Part shown: positions 19,071-27,986 of the stretch, piece by piece
Layout of the letters: the number at the start of each line of letters is the position of its first letter
Position numbering within the stretch: the first letter of the stretch is position 1
Assembly (NCBI GenBank): GCA_937930635.1
Contig: CALHCF010000015.1
Location: 62,001 to 126,000 of the forward strand
DNA length: 64,000 nucleotides
From: an uncultured Rhizobiaceae group bacterium
Lineage (GTDB): Bacteria > Pseudomonadota > Alphaproteobacteria > Rhizobiales > Rhizobiaceae
Reading direction: 5' to 3'
Made by a program: the position numbers and the translations under genes
Notes under the pieces: generated by a model
What the model was told of the DNA's origin: nothing
The model's input: only the letters and a program-made list of their open reading frames with translations
Database searches by the model: none

Positions 19071-20303
19071 TTATATCTCGATCGTTTCCAGCCGCTCACA
19101 AATCTTGCCAACCAGCCGTTCGGCGACTTCTTGTTTGGTATATTCCGGCCAGACTTCGTCACCTGACTTGGTAACCAGCACAACACGGTTGGTATCGCCA
19201 CCAAAGACTTTGTTTTCAGGCGAGACGTCGTTGGCCACAATCCAGTCTGCGCCCTTTTTATCAAGCTTTGCGCGTGCATGGGCGGCAAGGTTCTCGGTTT
19301 CTGCGGCAAACCCGATCACAAGGTTCGGGCGTCCCTTTTTTCGGGTACCGATGCCTTTGAGAATATCCGGGTTCTCGACCATTGAGAGCCTGGGTGGTTT
19401 ACCGGTGCCGGTCTTCTTGATTTTTTCATTGGCCTGTTTGTCGACCCGCCAGTCGGCCACAGCAGCGACGAAGACCGCGATATCGGCAGGCAGGGCCTGA
19501 TTGACCGCCTCTTGCATATCGAGTGCCGAGGTAACATTGACCACCGCGACACCGGTGGGGTCAGGAATGGTAACGGGGCCGGATATCAAAATGACTTCCG
19601 CACCCGCTTTGGCCAGTTCGCGGGCAATCGCGTGCCCTTGTTTGCCGGAAGAGTGGTTGGAGATGTAGCGAACAGGATCTATATCCTCCCGTGTCGGCCC
19701 TGATGTGACCACGGCCCGTTTTCCCGTAAGCGGGCCGGGAGTGCTTTGCATCATGGCTTCAACCGCCGCAACGATTTCCATGGGTTCGGCCATGCGTCCG
19801 CGTCCGGCTTCCCCGCTTTCAGCCATTTCGCCAACATTGGGACCGACAAATTCGATACCGTCATGCGTCAGTGTCTGAAGATTGCGTTGTGTTGCCGGAT
19901 GCTCCCACATCGCCGGGTTCATTGCGGGAGCGGCCAGAACAGGCGTTGTTGCGGCAAGCAATACGGTTGACGCCAGATCAGTGGCCAGACCGTTTGCCAT
20001 CCTGGCCATCAGATCAGCCGTTGCAGGCGCAACAATAATCAGATCTGCCTCACGGGCCAGCCGGATATGGCCCACATCGTGCTCATCTTCCCGGTCCCAC
20101 AGATCGGTAAAAACCGTATTGGCTGTCAAAGCGCCAACACTCATGGGCGTGACAAAATTCTGTGCAGCATCGGTCATCACCACCCGAACGTCTGCGCCGC
20201 GTTCGCGCAGCCTGCGGATCAGATCAAGGCATTTATAGGCGGCGATGCCCCCCCCGATGATCAAAAGAACGGATTTGTCTGACAAGGTTTGTTCAATACT
20301 CAT
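19071..20303 (-). CDS. coaBC: Phosphopantothenoylcysteine decarboxylase / phosphopantothenate-cysteine ligase
   Basis: Bifunctional coenzyme A synthesis enzyme of 410 residues. The N-terminal flavoprotein CoaC half has IGGGIAAYKCLDLIRRL and the PAMN-type motif APAMNPAMW; the C-terminal CoaB ligase half has VTSGPTREDIDPVRYISNHS and SSGKQGHAIA. It follows ubiB by 21 bp on the same strand, the conserved ubiE-ubiB-coaBC order of Rhizobiales. Confidence 0.96.
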   Translation of the reverse strand: MSIEQTLSDKSVLLIIGGGIAAYKCLDLIRRLRERGADVRVVMTDAAQNFVTPMSVGALTANTVFTDLWDREDEHDVGHIRLAREADLIIVAPATADLMARMANGLATDLASTVLLAATTPVLAAPAMNPAMWEHPATQRNLQTLTHDGIEFVGPNVGEMAESGEAGRGRMAEPMEIVAAVEAMMQSTPGPLTGKRAVVTSGPTREDIDPVRYISNHSSGKQGHAIARELAKAGAEVILISGPVTIPDPTGVAVVNVTSALDMQEAVNQALPADIAVFVAAVADWRVDKQANEKIKKTGTGKPPRLSMVENPDILKGIGTRKKGRPNLVIGFAAETENLAAHARAKLDKKGADWIVANDVSPENKVFGGDTNRVVLVTKSGDEVWPEYTKQEVAERLVGKICERLETIEI

Positions 20304-20324
20304 AAGATTATGATACCACTGGCC

Positions 20325-21902
20325 TTATGTCAGCGTCCACACGCCATAAAGCGCGGCAACTGCAATGACCCAAAGTGCGATACGTCCCGACCGTGAGTGG
20401 CGGGCCTCCGCCTTTCCGATCGCATCAATCGTTGGCTTGTCGAGGCGCATGCCATCGCGGGCCATCATATCGATTTCGTGGCTGAGTTGCTCTGCGCGTT
20501 GTGCCATATCAGGGGCGAGTTGTACGAGCTTGCTGACAGCCCTGGCGCCCTCTGCAACCTCGTCGAGCTTGCCAAGCGGCCCCACCAATCGCGTCATCAG
20601 CGGTATGACGACCGGTCCGGCTGAATCCCACATGTTGAATTGCGGGTCGAGCTTGCGAGCAACACCCTCCACGACAACCATTGTCTTTTGCAGCAACAAC
20701 AATTGTGGCTGGGTTTTCATGTCGAACATTTCTGTTATTTCAAACAGCAGGGTCAGCAGACTGCCAATGGAAATGTCCTCCGCAGCCTTTCCGTAAATCG
20801 GTTCCCCCACCGCCCGCAGCGCCTGCGCAAAACTGTCAACGTCCTTGTTGGCGGGCACATAGCCAGCTTCGATATGCACCTCCGCAATGCGCCGGTAATC
20901 CTTTTGAATAAAGCCGCGTAGAATCTCTCCCAGAAAACGCCGTTCCGCTTTGATCAGACGGCCGGCAATTCCCAGATCAACGGCCACGATGTCGCCGTCA
21001 GGCGCCAAAAACAGGTTTCCAGGATGCATATCAGCGTGGAAGAAACCGTCGCGAATGGCGTGTCGCAGGAAAGACTGGTTCAGCGTATTGGCCACCGCTG
21101 TCAGGTTATGGCCGGAAGCCTGCAGGGCTTCCATGTCGCTCATTTTGATGCCTTCAACCCACTCAAGCGTCATGCAGTCACGGCCAGATCGTTGCCAGTC
21201 GACTGCTGGCACACGAAAGCCTTCATCTCCTGCAACATTTTCAGCCATTTCCGACAGGCCTGCCGCCTCCATGCGCAACTCCATTTCGAGCTTTGCAGAC
21301 TGCGCCAGCATGTCCACGCTGGGGATCAGTTGCAGACGATGGGCTGCCGGGAACAGCCAGTTGATGGTGTGGGCTGCGGTGTAGAATGTTTCCAGGTCCC
21401 AGGCGAAGCGCTCGCGCACTCCAGGGCGGATAATCTTGATGGCAACGGAGCGTTCTGCGCCATTGTCATCGCGCACACGCGCCTTGTGGACCTGCGCAAT
21501 GGAAGCAGCAGCCACCGGTTCGCCAAAATCGATGAAAAGATCATCAACTTTTGCAGCAAGGGTTGTCTCCACCATCTTGCGGGCGTCGGTGGTTGAAAAC
21601 GGGTCCATCCGGTCCTGCAGCAATTCTAGATCACGGGCGATGGAATCGCCGACAATATCAGGGCGTGTCGCCAGAAATTGCCCCAGTTTTACCCAGCTTG
21701 GGCCGAGCCGGTTGAGGGCGTTGGCCAGAATTGTTGACTGTCCCTGTTCGCGAGTTCTGCGCCTCTCGATAAGCCGGGCTATCCTTTTGGCCAGCATTAC
21801 AGGCGGCGGTGCACCGTCCTCGGGCAGCGCCGTAATGACGCCCTCGCGCATCAGCACAAAAACCGCCCGCAAAAGCGAAAAATAGGCGTGCAACCGTTTC
21901 AT
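20325..21902 (-). CDS. ubiB: UbiB-family protein kinase-like (ubiquinone biosynthesis)
   Basis: Atypical kinase-like ATPase required for ubiquinone biosynthesis. The protein has the family signature AxAS-type block VAAASIAQVHKARV, preceded by the KxGQ motif in WVKLGQFLATRPD, plus the catalytic segment DGFFHADMHPGNLFL and the metal-binding IVAVDLGIAGRL. Two C-terminal hydrophobic segments (IALWVIAVAALYGVWTLT at the end) give the usual membrane anchor. I start at the ATG at 21902, six bases after the ubiE stop; an in-frame TTG at 21920 overlaps ubiE. Confidence 0.94.
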   Translation of the reverse strand: MKRLHAYFSLLRAVFVLMREGVITALPEDGAPPPVMLAKRIARLIERRRTREQGQSTILANALNRLGPSWVKLGQFLATRPDIVGDSIARDLELLQDRMDPFSTTDARKMVETTLAAKVDDLFIDFGEPVAAASIAQVHKARVRDDNGAERSVAIKIIRPGVRERFAWDLETFYTAAHTINWLFPAAHRLQLIPSVDMLAQSAKLEMELRMEAAGLSEMAENVAGDEGFRVPAVDWQRSGRDCMTLEWVEGIKMSDMEALQASGHNLTAVANTLNQSFLRHAIRDGFFHADMHPGNLFLAPDGDIVAVDLGIAGRLIKAERRFLGEILRGFIQKDYRRIAEVHIEAGYVPANKDVDSFAQALRAVGEPIYGKAAEDISIGSLLTLLFEITEMFDMKTQPQLLLLQKTMVVVEGVARKLDPQFNMWDSAGPVVIPLMTRLVGPLGKLDEVAEGARAVSKLVQLAPDMAQRAEQLSHEIDMMARDGMRLDKPTIDAIGKAEARHSRSGRIALWVIAVAALYGVWTLT

Positions 21903-21907
21903 TGGGA

Positions 21908-22684
21908 TCAGATTTTCCAACCGGTATGAAGGGCGGCGATCCCACCGGTCATGTTGCGATAATCCACCCGTTCAAAGCCTGCATCGCGAATGAAACTCGC
22001 AAAAACGCGCTGGTTGGGAAATTTCTTGATGCTCTCCACCAGATATTGATAGCTGTGCGCATCGCCCGTAACCGCGCGCCCGATCGGGGGGATCGCCTTG
22101 AAAGACCATTCTTCGTAAAGCCTGTCCAGCACGGGAATATCAACCTGTGAAAACTCAAGACATAAAAACTGCCCACCGGGTTTCAGTACACGATAGGCTT
22201 CCGCCAGAGCGCGGTCCATATGGGGCACGTTTCGAATGCCGAAAGCGATTGTATAAGCATCGAACGAATTGGCCTCAAATGGCAGCTCTTCGGCATTGGC
22301 TTCGATAAAATCGAGATTGCTGATTAATCCGTTCTTGCTGGCGCGTTCTTCGCCCACCTGAAGCATGGAGCCGTTAATGTCGAGAATCGTGACATGGGCA
22401 TTTCCTTGCGATGCCTCGACGAGGCGAAACGCTATATCGCCTGTACCTCCGGCCACATCCAGACCACGCCAGCCGGGTTTTTTGGATGGTGCGGCCTTTG
22501 CAACCATCGCGCTTTTCCAAACCCGGTGAACGCCACCTGACATCAGGTCGTTCATCACATCATAGCGGTTGGCAACCGAGTGAAAAACCGAGTTTACCCG
22601 ATCCTGTTTTTCGCCTTCTTTTACCTGCTCAAACCCGTAAGCAGTGCTCATCTGCTCGGGTGCCGTTGCGCGGGTGTTGTTCAT
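21908..22684 (-). CDS. ubiE: Demethylmenaquinone/ubiquinone C-methyltransferase UbiE
   Basis: SAM-dependent C-methylation in ubiquinone (and menaquinone) synthesis. The protein of 258 residues starts at the ATG at 22684 and includes [18 protein letters not shown], the SAM-binding [12 protein letters not shown] and the [13 protein letters not shown] block typical of UbiE. An open frame extends 36 codons further upstream but without family similarity. ubiB begins almost immediately after the stop, so the two are coupled. Confidence 0.96.
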   Translation of the reverse strand: MNNTRATAPEQMSTAYGFEQVKEGEKQDRVNSVFHSVANRYDVMNDLMSGGVHRVWKSAMVAKAAPSKKPGWRGLDVAGGTGDIAFRLVEASQGNAHVTILDINGSMLQVGEERASKNGLISNLDFIEANAEELPFEANSFDAYTIAFGIRNVPHMDRALAEAYRVLKPGGQFLCLEFSQVDIPVLDRLYEEWSFKAIPPIGRAVTGDAHSYQYLVESIKKFPNQRVFASFIRDAGFERVDYRNMTGGIAALHTGWKI

Positions 22685-22896
22685 GGCGTCTGTCCGTTTG
22701 GAAATCCTTACCGATGATATAGGACAAGCCAGGCCGATGCGCCATGCGGCAAACGCAGTCAAAGTGAACACACCATTTAATCGCAAAACCACAATTCAGC
22801 CGCAGCTTCGAAGAAGGTCATGTTGAGGTGGTGCGTTTAAGGCCTTCCAAAGCCATGGCAGCCGGTTTGTCGACCATCAACAAGGCCTGAAAATCG

Positions 22897-22928
22897 CAAA
22901 AAAAGAGGGGAGACCAAAGCCTCCCCCC
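22897..22928 (-). terminator. Intrinsic terminator after phoX
   Basis: Read on the minus strand, GGGGGGAG pairs with CTCCCCTC (one G-T pair) across an eight-base loop, followed directly by seven Ts. It lies 25 bp beyond the PhoX stop codon. Confidence 0.85.
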
Positions 22929-22952
22929 GATTGAGCCGTGATGTTGGGAGAT

Positions 22953-24854
22953 TTACCCCATGGCAGCGCCATCATCCCGTTTGACGGCAACGATAGCTGA
23001 ACGGGGTACGCTGTCCCCACCACCGGGGAAGTGGCTGTTCCCATCTTCACCTGGATGCTGGATTCCAACGAACATGGTCTTGCGGTCGGGCGAGAATGTC
23101 ATGCCAGTGACCTCACATTCCTTGGGACCAACAAGAAACCGGCGGATTTCACCCGTTGAAGGATCACCGGCAAGCATCTGATTGTTGCCATGTCCGGCAA
23201 AGTCCCCTTCGTTGGAGTACTTACCATCCGTCTGAATCCACAAAATTCCATTGGTGTCGAAGATGATACCATCAGGAGAATTGAACATGTTACCGGGATT
23301 GACGTTCTGGGAGCCGGCGTTGGCATCCTTATGCACGGTTGGATTGCCGGCGAGTACGAAGAGATCCCACTCAAACGATGTGGCGGTGTGATCACCACCG
23401 GCAGGGCGCCAGCGTACAATCTGACCGTAATTGTTGGCCTCCCGGGGATTGGGTCCGCCAACCGGGGTTTCGTCACCACCCTTGTTCGGCTTCTTGCCGC
23501 GGTTCTTGTTGTTGGTCAGCGCACAATAGACTTCCGCCTTCACCGGATTGGATGCAACCCATTCCGGCCGGTCCATTGTGGTGGCACCAGCCTTGGATGC
23601 GGCCTGCCGGCTATGAATGGCTACTTCAGCCGTACTCATACCAACTGTCTCGCTGGTCAGCGGGAGCCATTCCCCTTTTTGGTCGTCGGAGAACCTGGCA
23701 GCATAAAGCGTCCCGCTATCAAGCAGTGCGGAATTATCGCCACCTTCGGCATAGGTGCCCTCGGAGACGAATTTATAGAGGAATTCCCCCCGCTCATCAT
23801 CGCCCATATAGACAACGCATTTTCCGTTTTGAGCGATGACAACTTCAGCATTTTCATGCTTGAAGCGACCAAGAGCGGTCCGTTTTTTGGGTGCCGCGTT
23901 GGGGTCGAAAGGGTCTATCTCGACCACATAACCAGCGCGGTTGGGTTCGTTGGGATGTTTTGATACATCGAAACGCTCATCAATTTTTGCCCAGCCGTAT
24001 CCCCAGTCTTTTCCCGAGACGCCATAACGTTTCAGTTCCGCTCCAACTTCGTAGTCTTCGTTGGGACCGGAGAAATAGCCGTTGAAGTTTTCTTCGCAGG
24101 CCAGATAGGTGCCCCAGGGCGTGCGGCCATTGCCGCAGTTATTCCATGTGCCAAGGGTTTTGGTGCCGGAGGGGTCGGCCGCGGTTTTCATGAGCGCATG
24201 TCCGGCTGCAGGCCCGGCAATTTCCATCTCGGTGTCCGGCGTAATGCGGCGGTTGAACGGGGAATCCTTGACGATCCCCCATTTGCCGTCCTTCTCGGCG
24301 ATTTCCATCACGGTCACACCGTGGGCCATCTTGCCTTTGAGGATGTCGTCGTCGCTGGCCGGTTTTCCATCGGGATGGTTGCCCCACATGATATCGCGGT
24401 TGGTGTATTCATTGTTGACGACGTAGATCGACTTGCCGTCTTTTTCAAACAGCGCCATGCCGTCATTATTGTCACCAAAAGCGCGTGTCTGTGACGCCGC
24501 TGTGCCGCGTGTTGCATCATCGAAATCCGGTGTATCGGAAAACAGCGGGTCGCCCCACCGCGCAACCACGTGCCAGTTATAACCCTTGGGCAGAGTAATG
24601 GTGTCTTCGCTGTTTGCAGGGATTTGCTCGAAATTAAACAATGTCGAGGCATTGGCTTTGTTGGTTACAAGACTTGTTGATGTCAAAAACAGTCCGGTAC
24701 CAAAGGCAAGAACACCGCCAACAAAGCCTCTTCGCGAAATGGCCGATTCCACGACGGCATCAAAATCATTGTCTTCAGGCTTGGGATTCAGAATTTCGTC
24801 GATATCGTCGAACGTCATATTATCCAGGTTACAATTGGGATCGTCGAGTTTCAT
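22953..24854 (-). CDS. phoX: Tat-exported PhoX family phosphatase
   Basis: Calcium-dependent alkaline phosphatase family of 633 residues that scavenges phosphate from organic esters outside the cytoplasm. A twin-arginine signal (SRRGFVGGVLAFGTG, residues about 40-55) is preceded by a 40-residue acidic leader, as in other PhoX proteins. Internal landmarks are NNEYTNRDIMWG, TPWGTYLACEENFNGYF, GRFKHENAEVV and the end block FSPDRKTMFVGIQHPGE. A probable Pho box lies about 100 bp upstream, suggesting PhoB control under phosphate starvation. It is monocistronic and divergent from cmk. Confidence 0.92.
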   Translation of the reverse strand: MKLDDPNCNLDNMTFDDIDEILNPKPEDNDFDAVVESAISRRGFVGGVLAFGTGLFLTSTSLVTNKANASTLFNFEQIPANSEDTITLPKGYNWHVVARWGDPLFSDTPDFDDATRGTAASQTRAFGDNNDGMALFEKDGKSIYVVNNEYTNRDIMWGNHPDGKPASDDDILKGKMAHGVTVMEIAEKDGKWGIVKDSPFNRRITPDTEMEIAGPAAGHALMKTAADPSGTKTLGTWNNCGNGRTPWGTYLACEENFNGYFSGPNEDYEVGAELKRYGVSGKDWGYGWAKIDERFDVSKHPNEPNRAGYVVEIDPFDPNAAPKKRTALGRFKHENAEVVIAQNGKCVVYMGDDERGEFLYKFVSEGTYAEGGDNSALLDSGTLYAARFSDDQKGEWLPLTSETVGMSTAEVAIHSRQAASKAGATTMDRPEWVASNPVKAEVYCALTNNKNRGKKPNKGGDETPVGGPNPREANNYGQIVRWRPAGGDHTATSFEWDLFVLAGNPTVHKDANAGSQNVNPGNMFNSPDGIIFDTNGILWIQTDGKYSNEGDFAGHGNNQMLAGDPSTGEIRRFLVGPKECEVTGMTFSPDRKTMFVGIQHPGEDGNSHFPGGGDSVPRSAIVAVKRDDGAAMG

Positions 24855-24953
24855 GGGAGCCTCCAGGTGCAGTTATTCTGACCGGAGCCGGGATCGGCGC
24901 CAGCCACTCTATTCCCCCTACAGCGCTATTCTTGATGTTCACGCGACAATCTT

Positions 24954-24971
24954 GTGATACTTTCATGACAG
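24954..24971 (-). promoter_or_regulatory. phoX: Probable PhoB-binding Pho box upstream of phoX
   Basis: The minus strand reads CTGTCATGAAAGTATCAC. The first half-site CTGTCAT is perfect and the second, eleven bases on, agrees in five of seven positions with CTGTCAY, giving the standard direct-repeat architecture. It is about 100 bp ahead of the phoX ATG and in the matching orientation. Confidence 0.65.
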
Positions 24972-25063
24972 TGGGCAAGTCTCATCTTGCCGCGATTGCG
25001 TATTAAGACGAATAGTCACCGTGATGCGCTAAAGTGCGGTCTCAAAAATGTGCGGTTGAAAAT

Positions 25064-25699
25064 ATGTCTCATCTCGTGATTGCCATCGATGGCCCGGCTG
25101 CTTCCGGCAAAGGGACATTGTCGCGCAAATTGGCAGACAAGCTGGAATTGCCACATTTGGATACCGGGCTGACCTACCGGGCGGTGGCTCATCAGTTGCT
25201 GCAGAACGGGCAGCCGCTGGATAATGAAGCCGTTGCTGTTGAAGCGGCAAGGCAGGTTGATCTTTCCAGCCTCGATAAAGATGTTCTGTCAGATCATGCG
25301 ATTGGCGATGCGGCCTCGAAAGTTGCCGTGATGCCCGGTGTTCGCAAAGCTCTGGTTGAGCTGCAGCGCGTATTTGCAGCCCAAAGCCCTGGCGCTGTTT
25401 TGGATGGTCGCGATATTGGCACCGTTGTTTGCCCGGATGCCGACATAAAGCTGTTTGTTACCGCATATCCACGGGAGCGGGCGCGGCGTCGCTGGAATGA
25501 AATGCAGCTGAAAGGACAGGATGCCGACTTTGACGCTGTTCTGGCCGACATACAGCATCGGGACGAGCGGGATATGGGGCGCAGTGACAGTCCGTTGAAA
25601 CCGGCAGAAGATGCCTACTTGCTCGATACGTCTGAAATGGATATAGAGACCGCGTTTCGAACGGCACTGGACATAGTTGATAAATCCAGAACCGCATGA
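25064..25699 (+). CDS. cmk: Cytidylate kinase
   Basis: Phosphorylates CMP and dCMP. The 211-residue P-loop protein starts [20 protein letters not shown] with the Walker A motif and has [11 protein letters not shown], the [15 protein letters not shown] block and RRRWNEMQ. The ATG at 25064 is preferred over an in-frame start ten codons earlier. It precedes rpsA, as in most Proteobacteria, but aroA, which often precedes cmk, is absent here and phoX lies upstream instead. Confidence 0.95.
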   Translation: MSHLVIAIDGPAASGKGTLSRKLADKLELPHLDTGLTYRAVAHQLLQNGQPLDNEAVAVEAARQVDLSSLDKDVLSDHAIGDAASKVAVMPGVRKALVELQRVFAAQSPGAVLDGRDIGTVVCPDADIKLFVTAYPRERARRRWNEMQLKGQDADFDAVLADIQHRDERDMGRSDSPLKPAEDAYLLDTSEMDIETAFRTALDIVDKSRTA

Positions 25700-25812
25700 A
25701 ACAACCGGATTGAAGGCGCAACACGCGCTTCTTGATGCTTTGATTGTCAGTCACTGCATCTTCATTCCAGCAAGCAAACCGGCCTTTTTTGCTCTTTTGC
25801 ACCGATCCAAAT

Positions 25813-25837
25813 GCTGTTTGGAACAGCTTTTCTTTTT
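25813..25837 (+). terminator. Probable intrinsic terminator between cmk and rpsA
   Basis: GCTGTT and AACAGC form a six-base-pair stem with a three-base loop, followed by a T-rich tract TTTTCTTTTT. It would end cmk transcripts and leave rpsA to its own promoter in the following 95 bp. Confidence 0.55.
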
Positions 25838-25931
25838 GAAAGGCGGAGCGAAATCAGTTGGTTAAACGTAACACAAACCCGGTGCTAACCGCCCGTTTGA
25901 TAAGACTATCCGGAGCGGATTTGGAGCTTAA

Positions 25932-27641
25932 ATGTCAGATATGAACCCTTCAATGGAGGACTTTGCAGCCCTCCTCGATGAATCCCTTGCCGGCAACAAC
26001 CTTCAGGAAGGTACTGTTGTGGAAGGGGTCGTAACAGCCATTGAAAAGGATATGGCCGTTATTGATGCAGGCCTCAAAGTGGAAGGCCGCATCGCCCTCA
26101 AAGAATTTGGAGCCAGCGCCAAGGATGGCGGTCTCAGCATCGGCGACAAGGTAGAAGTCTATCTTGAGCGCGTTGAAAACGCGATGGGCGAAGCCGTGCT
26201 GTCGCGCGACAAGGCCCGCCGTGAAGAAAGCTGGGTCAAGCTCGAGAAGCAGTTTGAAGCCGAAGAAAAAGTCGAAGGCGTTATTTTCAATCAGGTCAAG
26301 GGCGGGTTTACCGTCGATCTGGATGGCGCAACAGCCTTCCTGCCGCGCTCACAGGTGGATATTCGTCCCATCCGCGATGTGACCCCGCTGATGAACACAC
26401 CACAACCTTTCCAGATCCTGAAAATGGACCGCCGCCGTGGAAACATCGTTGTTTCACGCCGCACAGTGCTCGAAGAGAGCCGGGCGGAACAGCGTTCGGA
26501 AATCGTTCAGAACCTGGAAGAAGGTCAGGTCGTGGAAGGTGTGGTCAAGAATATCACCGATTATGGTGCGTTCGTGGACCTTGGTGGTATCGACGGTCTG
26601 CTGCATGTCACGGACATGGCCTGGCGCCGTGTCAATCATCCAACCGAAATCCTGTCCATTGGTCAGACCGTCAAAGTACAGATTGTTCGCGTCAATCAGG
26701 ATACTCATCGTATTTCGCTGGGCATGAAGCAGCTGGAAAGCGATCCCTGGGATTCGATTGGGGCCAAATACCCCAACGATACCAAGGTCAGTGGCCGTAT
26801 CACCAATATCACCGACTATGGTGCATTTGTTGAACTTGAGCCGGGCATTGAGGGTCTGATCCACGTTTCTGAAATGTCCTGGACGAAGAAGAACGTGCAT
26901 CCCGGCAAGATCGTCTCCACCTCTCAGGAAGTGGAAGTCGTGGTTCTTGAGGTTGATCCGTCCAAGCGTCGTATTTCGCTTGGTCTGAAACAGAACCTGT
27001 CCAACCCATGGGATACATTTGCTGACCAGTACCCGCAGGGTACGGTTGTCGAAGGCGAAGTGAAGAACAAGACCGAATTCGGTCTCTTCATCGGTCTTGA
27101 TGGCGATGTAGACGGCATGGTCCACCTGTCCGATCTGGACTGGAACCGTTCCGGTGAAGAAGCCATCGAGGATTTCAACAAAGGTGACATGGTGAAAGCC
27201 GTGGTGCTGGATGTTGATGTCGACAAAGAGCGCATTTCCCTGGGCATCAAGCAGCTTGATGGTGCTGATCCGATGGATGGCGGAGACGCTGGTGAAATTC
27301 GCCGCAATTCGATTGTCACCGCAGAGGTGCTCAAAGTCACCGATGGTGGCCTCGAGGTGAAAATCGCCGAGACCGACATCGATGCCTTTATCAAGCGCCA
27401 TGACTTGTCTCGTGACCGCGACGAGCAGCGTCCCGAACGCTTTTCAGTTGGCCAGAAGGTCGATGCGCGTGTCACGCTGTTTGACAAGAAAAACCGCAAG
27501 GTCAATCTGTCAATCAAGGCACTTGAGATTGCTGAAGAGAAAGAAGCCGTCAAGCAATACGGTTCTTCCGATTCCGGTGCGTCCCTGGGTGATATCCTCG
27601 GCGCCGCTCTCAAAGATCGCGACGACAACGCGGACGAATAG
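25932..27641 (+). CDS. rpsA: 30S ribosomal protein S1
   Basis: Largest small-subunit protein, which recruits mRNA to the 30S ribosome. The 569-residue protein consists of six S1 (OB-fold) repeats; repeats three to five are recognisable by recurring NITDYGAFVDLGGIDGLLHV, NITDYGAFVELEPGIEGLIH and KTEFGLFIGLDGDVDGMVHL. The length matches alphaproteobacterial S1. It is followed by a strong terminator, so rpsA is the last gene of its transcript. Confidence 0.97.
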   Translation: MSDMNPSMEDFAALLDESLAGNNLQEGTVVEGVVTAIEKDMAVIDAGLKVEGRIALKEFGASAKDGGLSIGDKVEVYLERVENAMGEAVLSRDKARREESWVKLEKQFEAEEKVEGVIFNQVKGGFTVDLDGATAFLPRSQVDIRPIRDVTPLMNTPQPFQILKMDRRRGNIVVSRRTVLEESRAEQRSEIVQNLEEGQVVEGVVKNITDYGAFVDLGGIDGLLHVTDMAWRRVNHPTEILSIGQTVKVQIVRVNQDTHRISLGMKQLESDPWDSIGAKYPNDTKVSGRITNITDYGAFVELEPGIEGLIHVSEMSWTKKNVHPGKIVSTSQEVEVVVLEVDPSKRRISLGLKQNLSNPWDTFADQYPQGTVVEGEVKNKTEFGLFIGLDGDVDGMVHLSDLDWNRSGEEAIEDFNKGDMVKAVVLDVDVDKERISLGIKQLDGADPMDGGDAGEIRRNSIVTAEVLKVTDGGLEVKIAETDIDAFIKRHDLSRDRDEQRPERFSVGQKVDARVTLFDKKNRKVNLSIKALEIAEEKEAVKQYGSSDSGASLGDILGAALKDRDDNADE

Positions 27642-27682
27642 GCCGGATCTTTTTCCGGATCTCTTTAATGCGAGAAATTTGA

Positions 27683-27714
27683 AACCCGCAGCTTTGGCTG
27701 CGGGTTTTTTTTTT
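27683..27714 (+). terminator. Strong intrinsic terminator after rpsA
   Basis: A perfect ten-base-pair stem AACCCGCAGC / GCTGCGGGTT with a TTTG loop runs into about ten Ts. It lies 42 bp after the S1 stop codon. The remaining 270 bp up to the cyclase gene hold no gene that I can support. Confidence 0.95.
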
Positions 27715-27986
27715 GTTGCAAGCCGGTCTTTAGGGCGTCTCTGCTTTCGGATGGTGCGCGTAGGCAACTAAGATCCACCCGGCGGTTGCGTGCCATGCCC
27801 GGGCGGGTATTCTATGATATCCAATTGCCATGAGCGAATACCAACCGGCCTGATTCCGTGGAAACCTGAAACAGTCCGGTTATCGGGGTCTGTTTTGATC
27901 TGAAGATAATACAGAACTTCTGCCGACACCCAATTGACCGTGCCGCCGCCTGTGATAGCTTAGTCGATGGGGCGGGGTGGTCAGAA

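Noticed and set aside
27510-27767. Minus-strand open frame covering the rpsA terminator
   Set aside because: It is antisense to rpsA and its N-terminal part is the terminator stem; a shadow frame.
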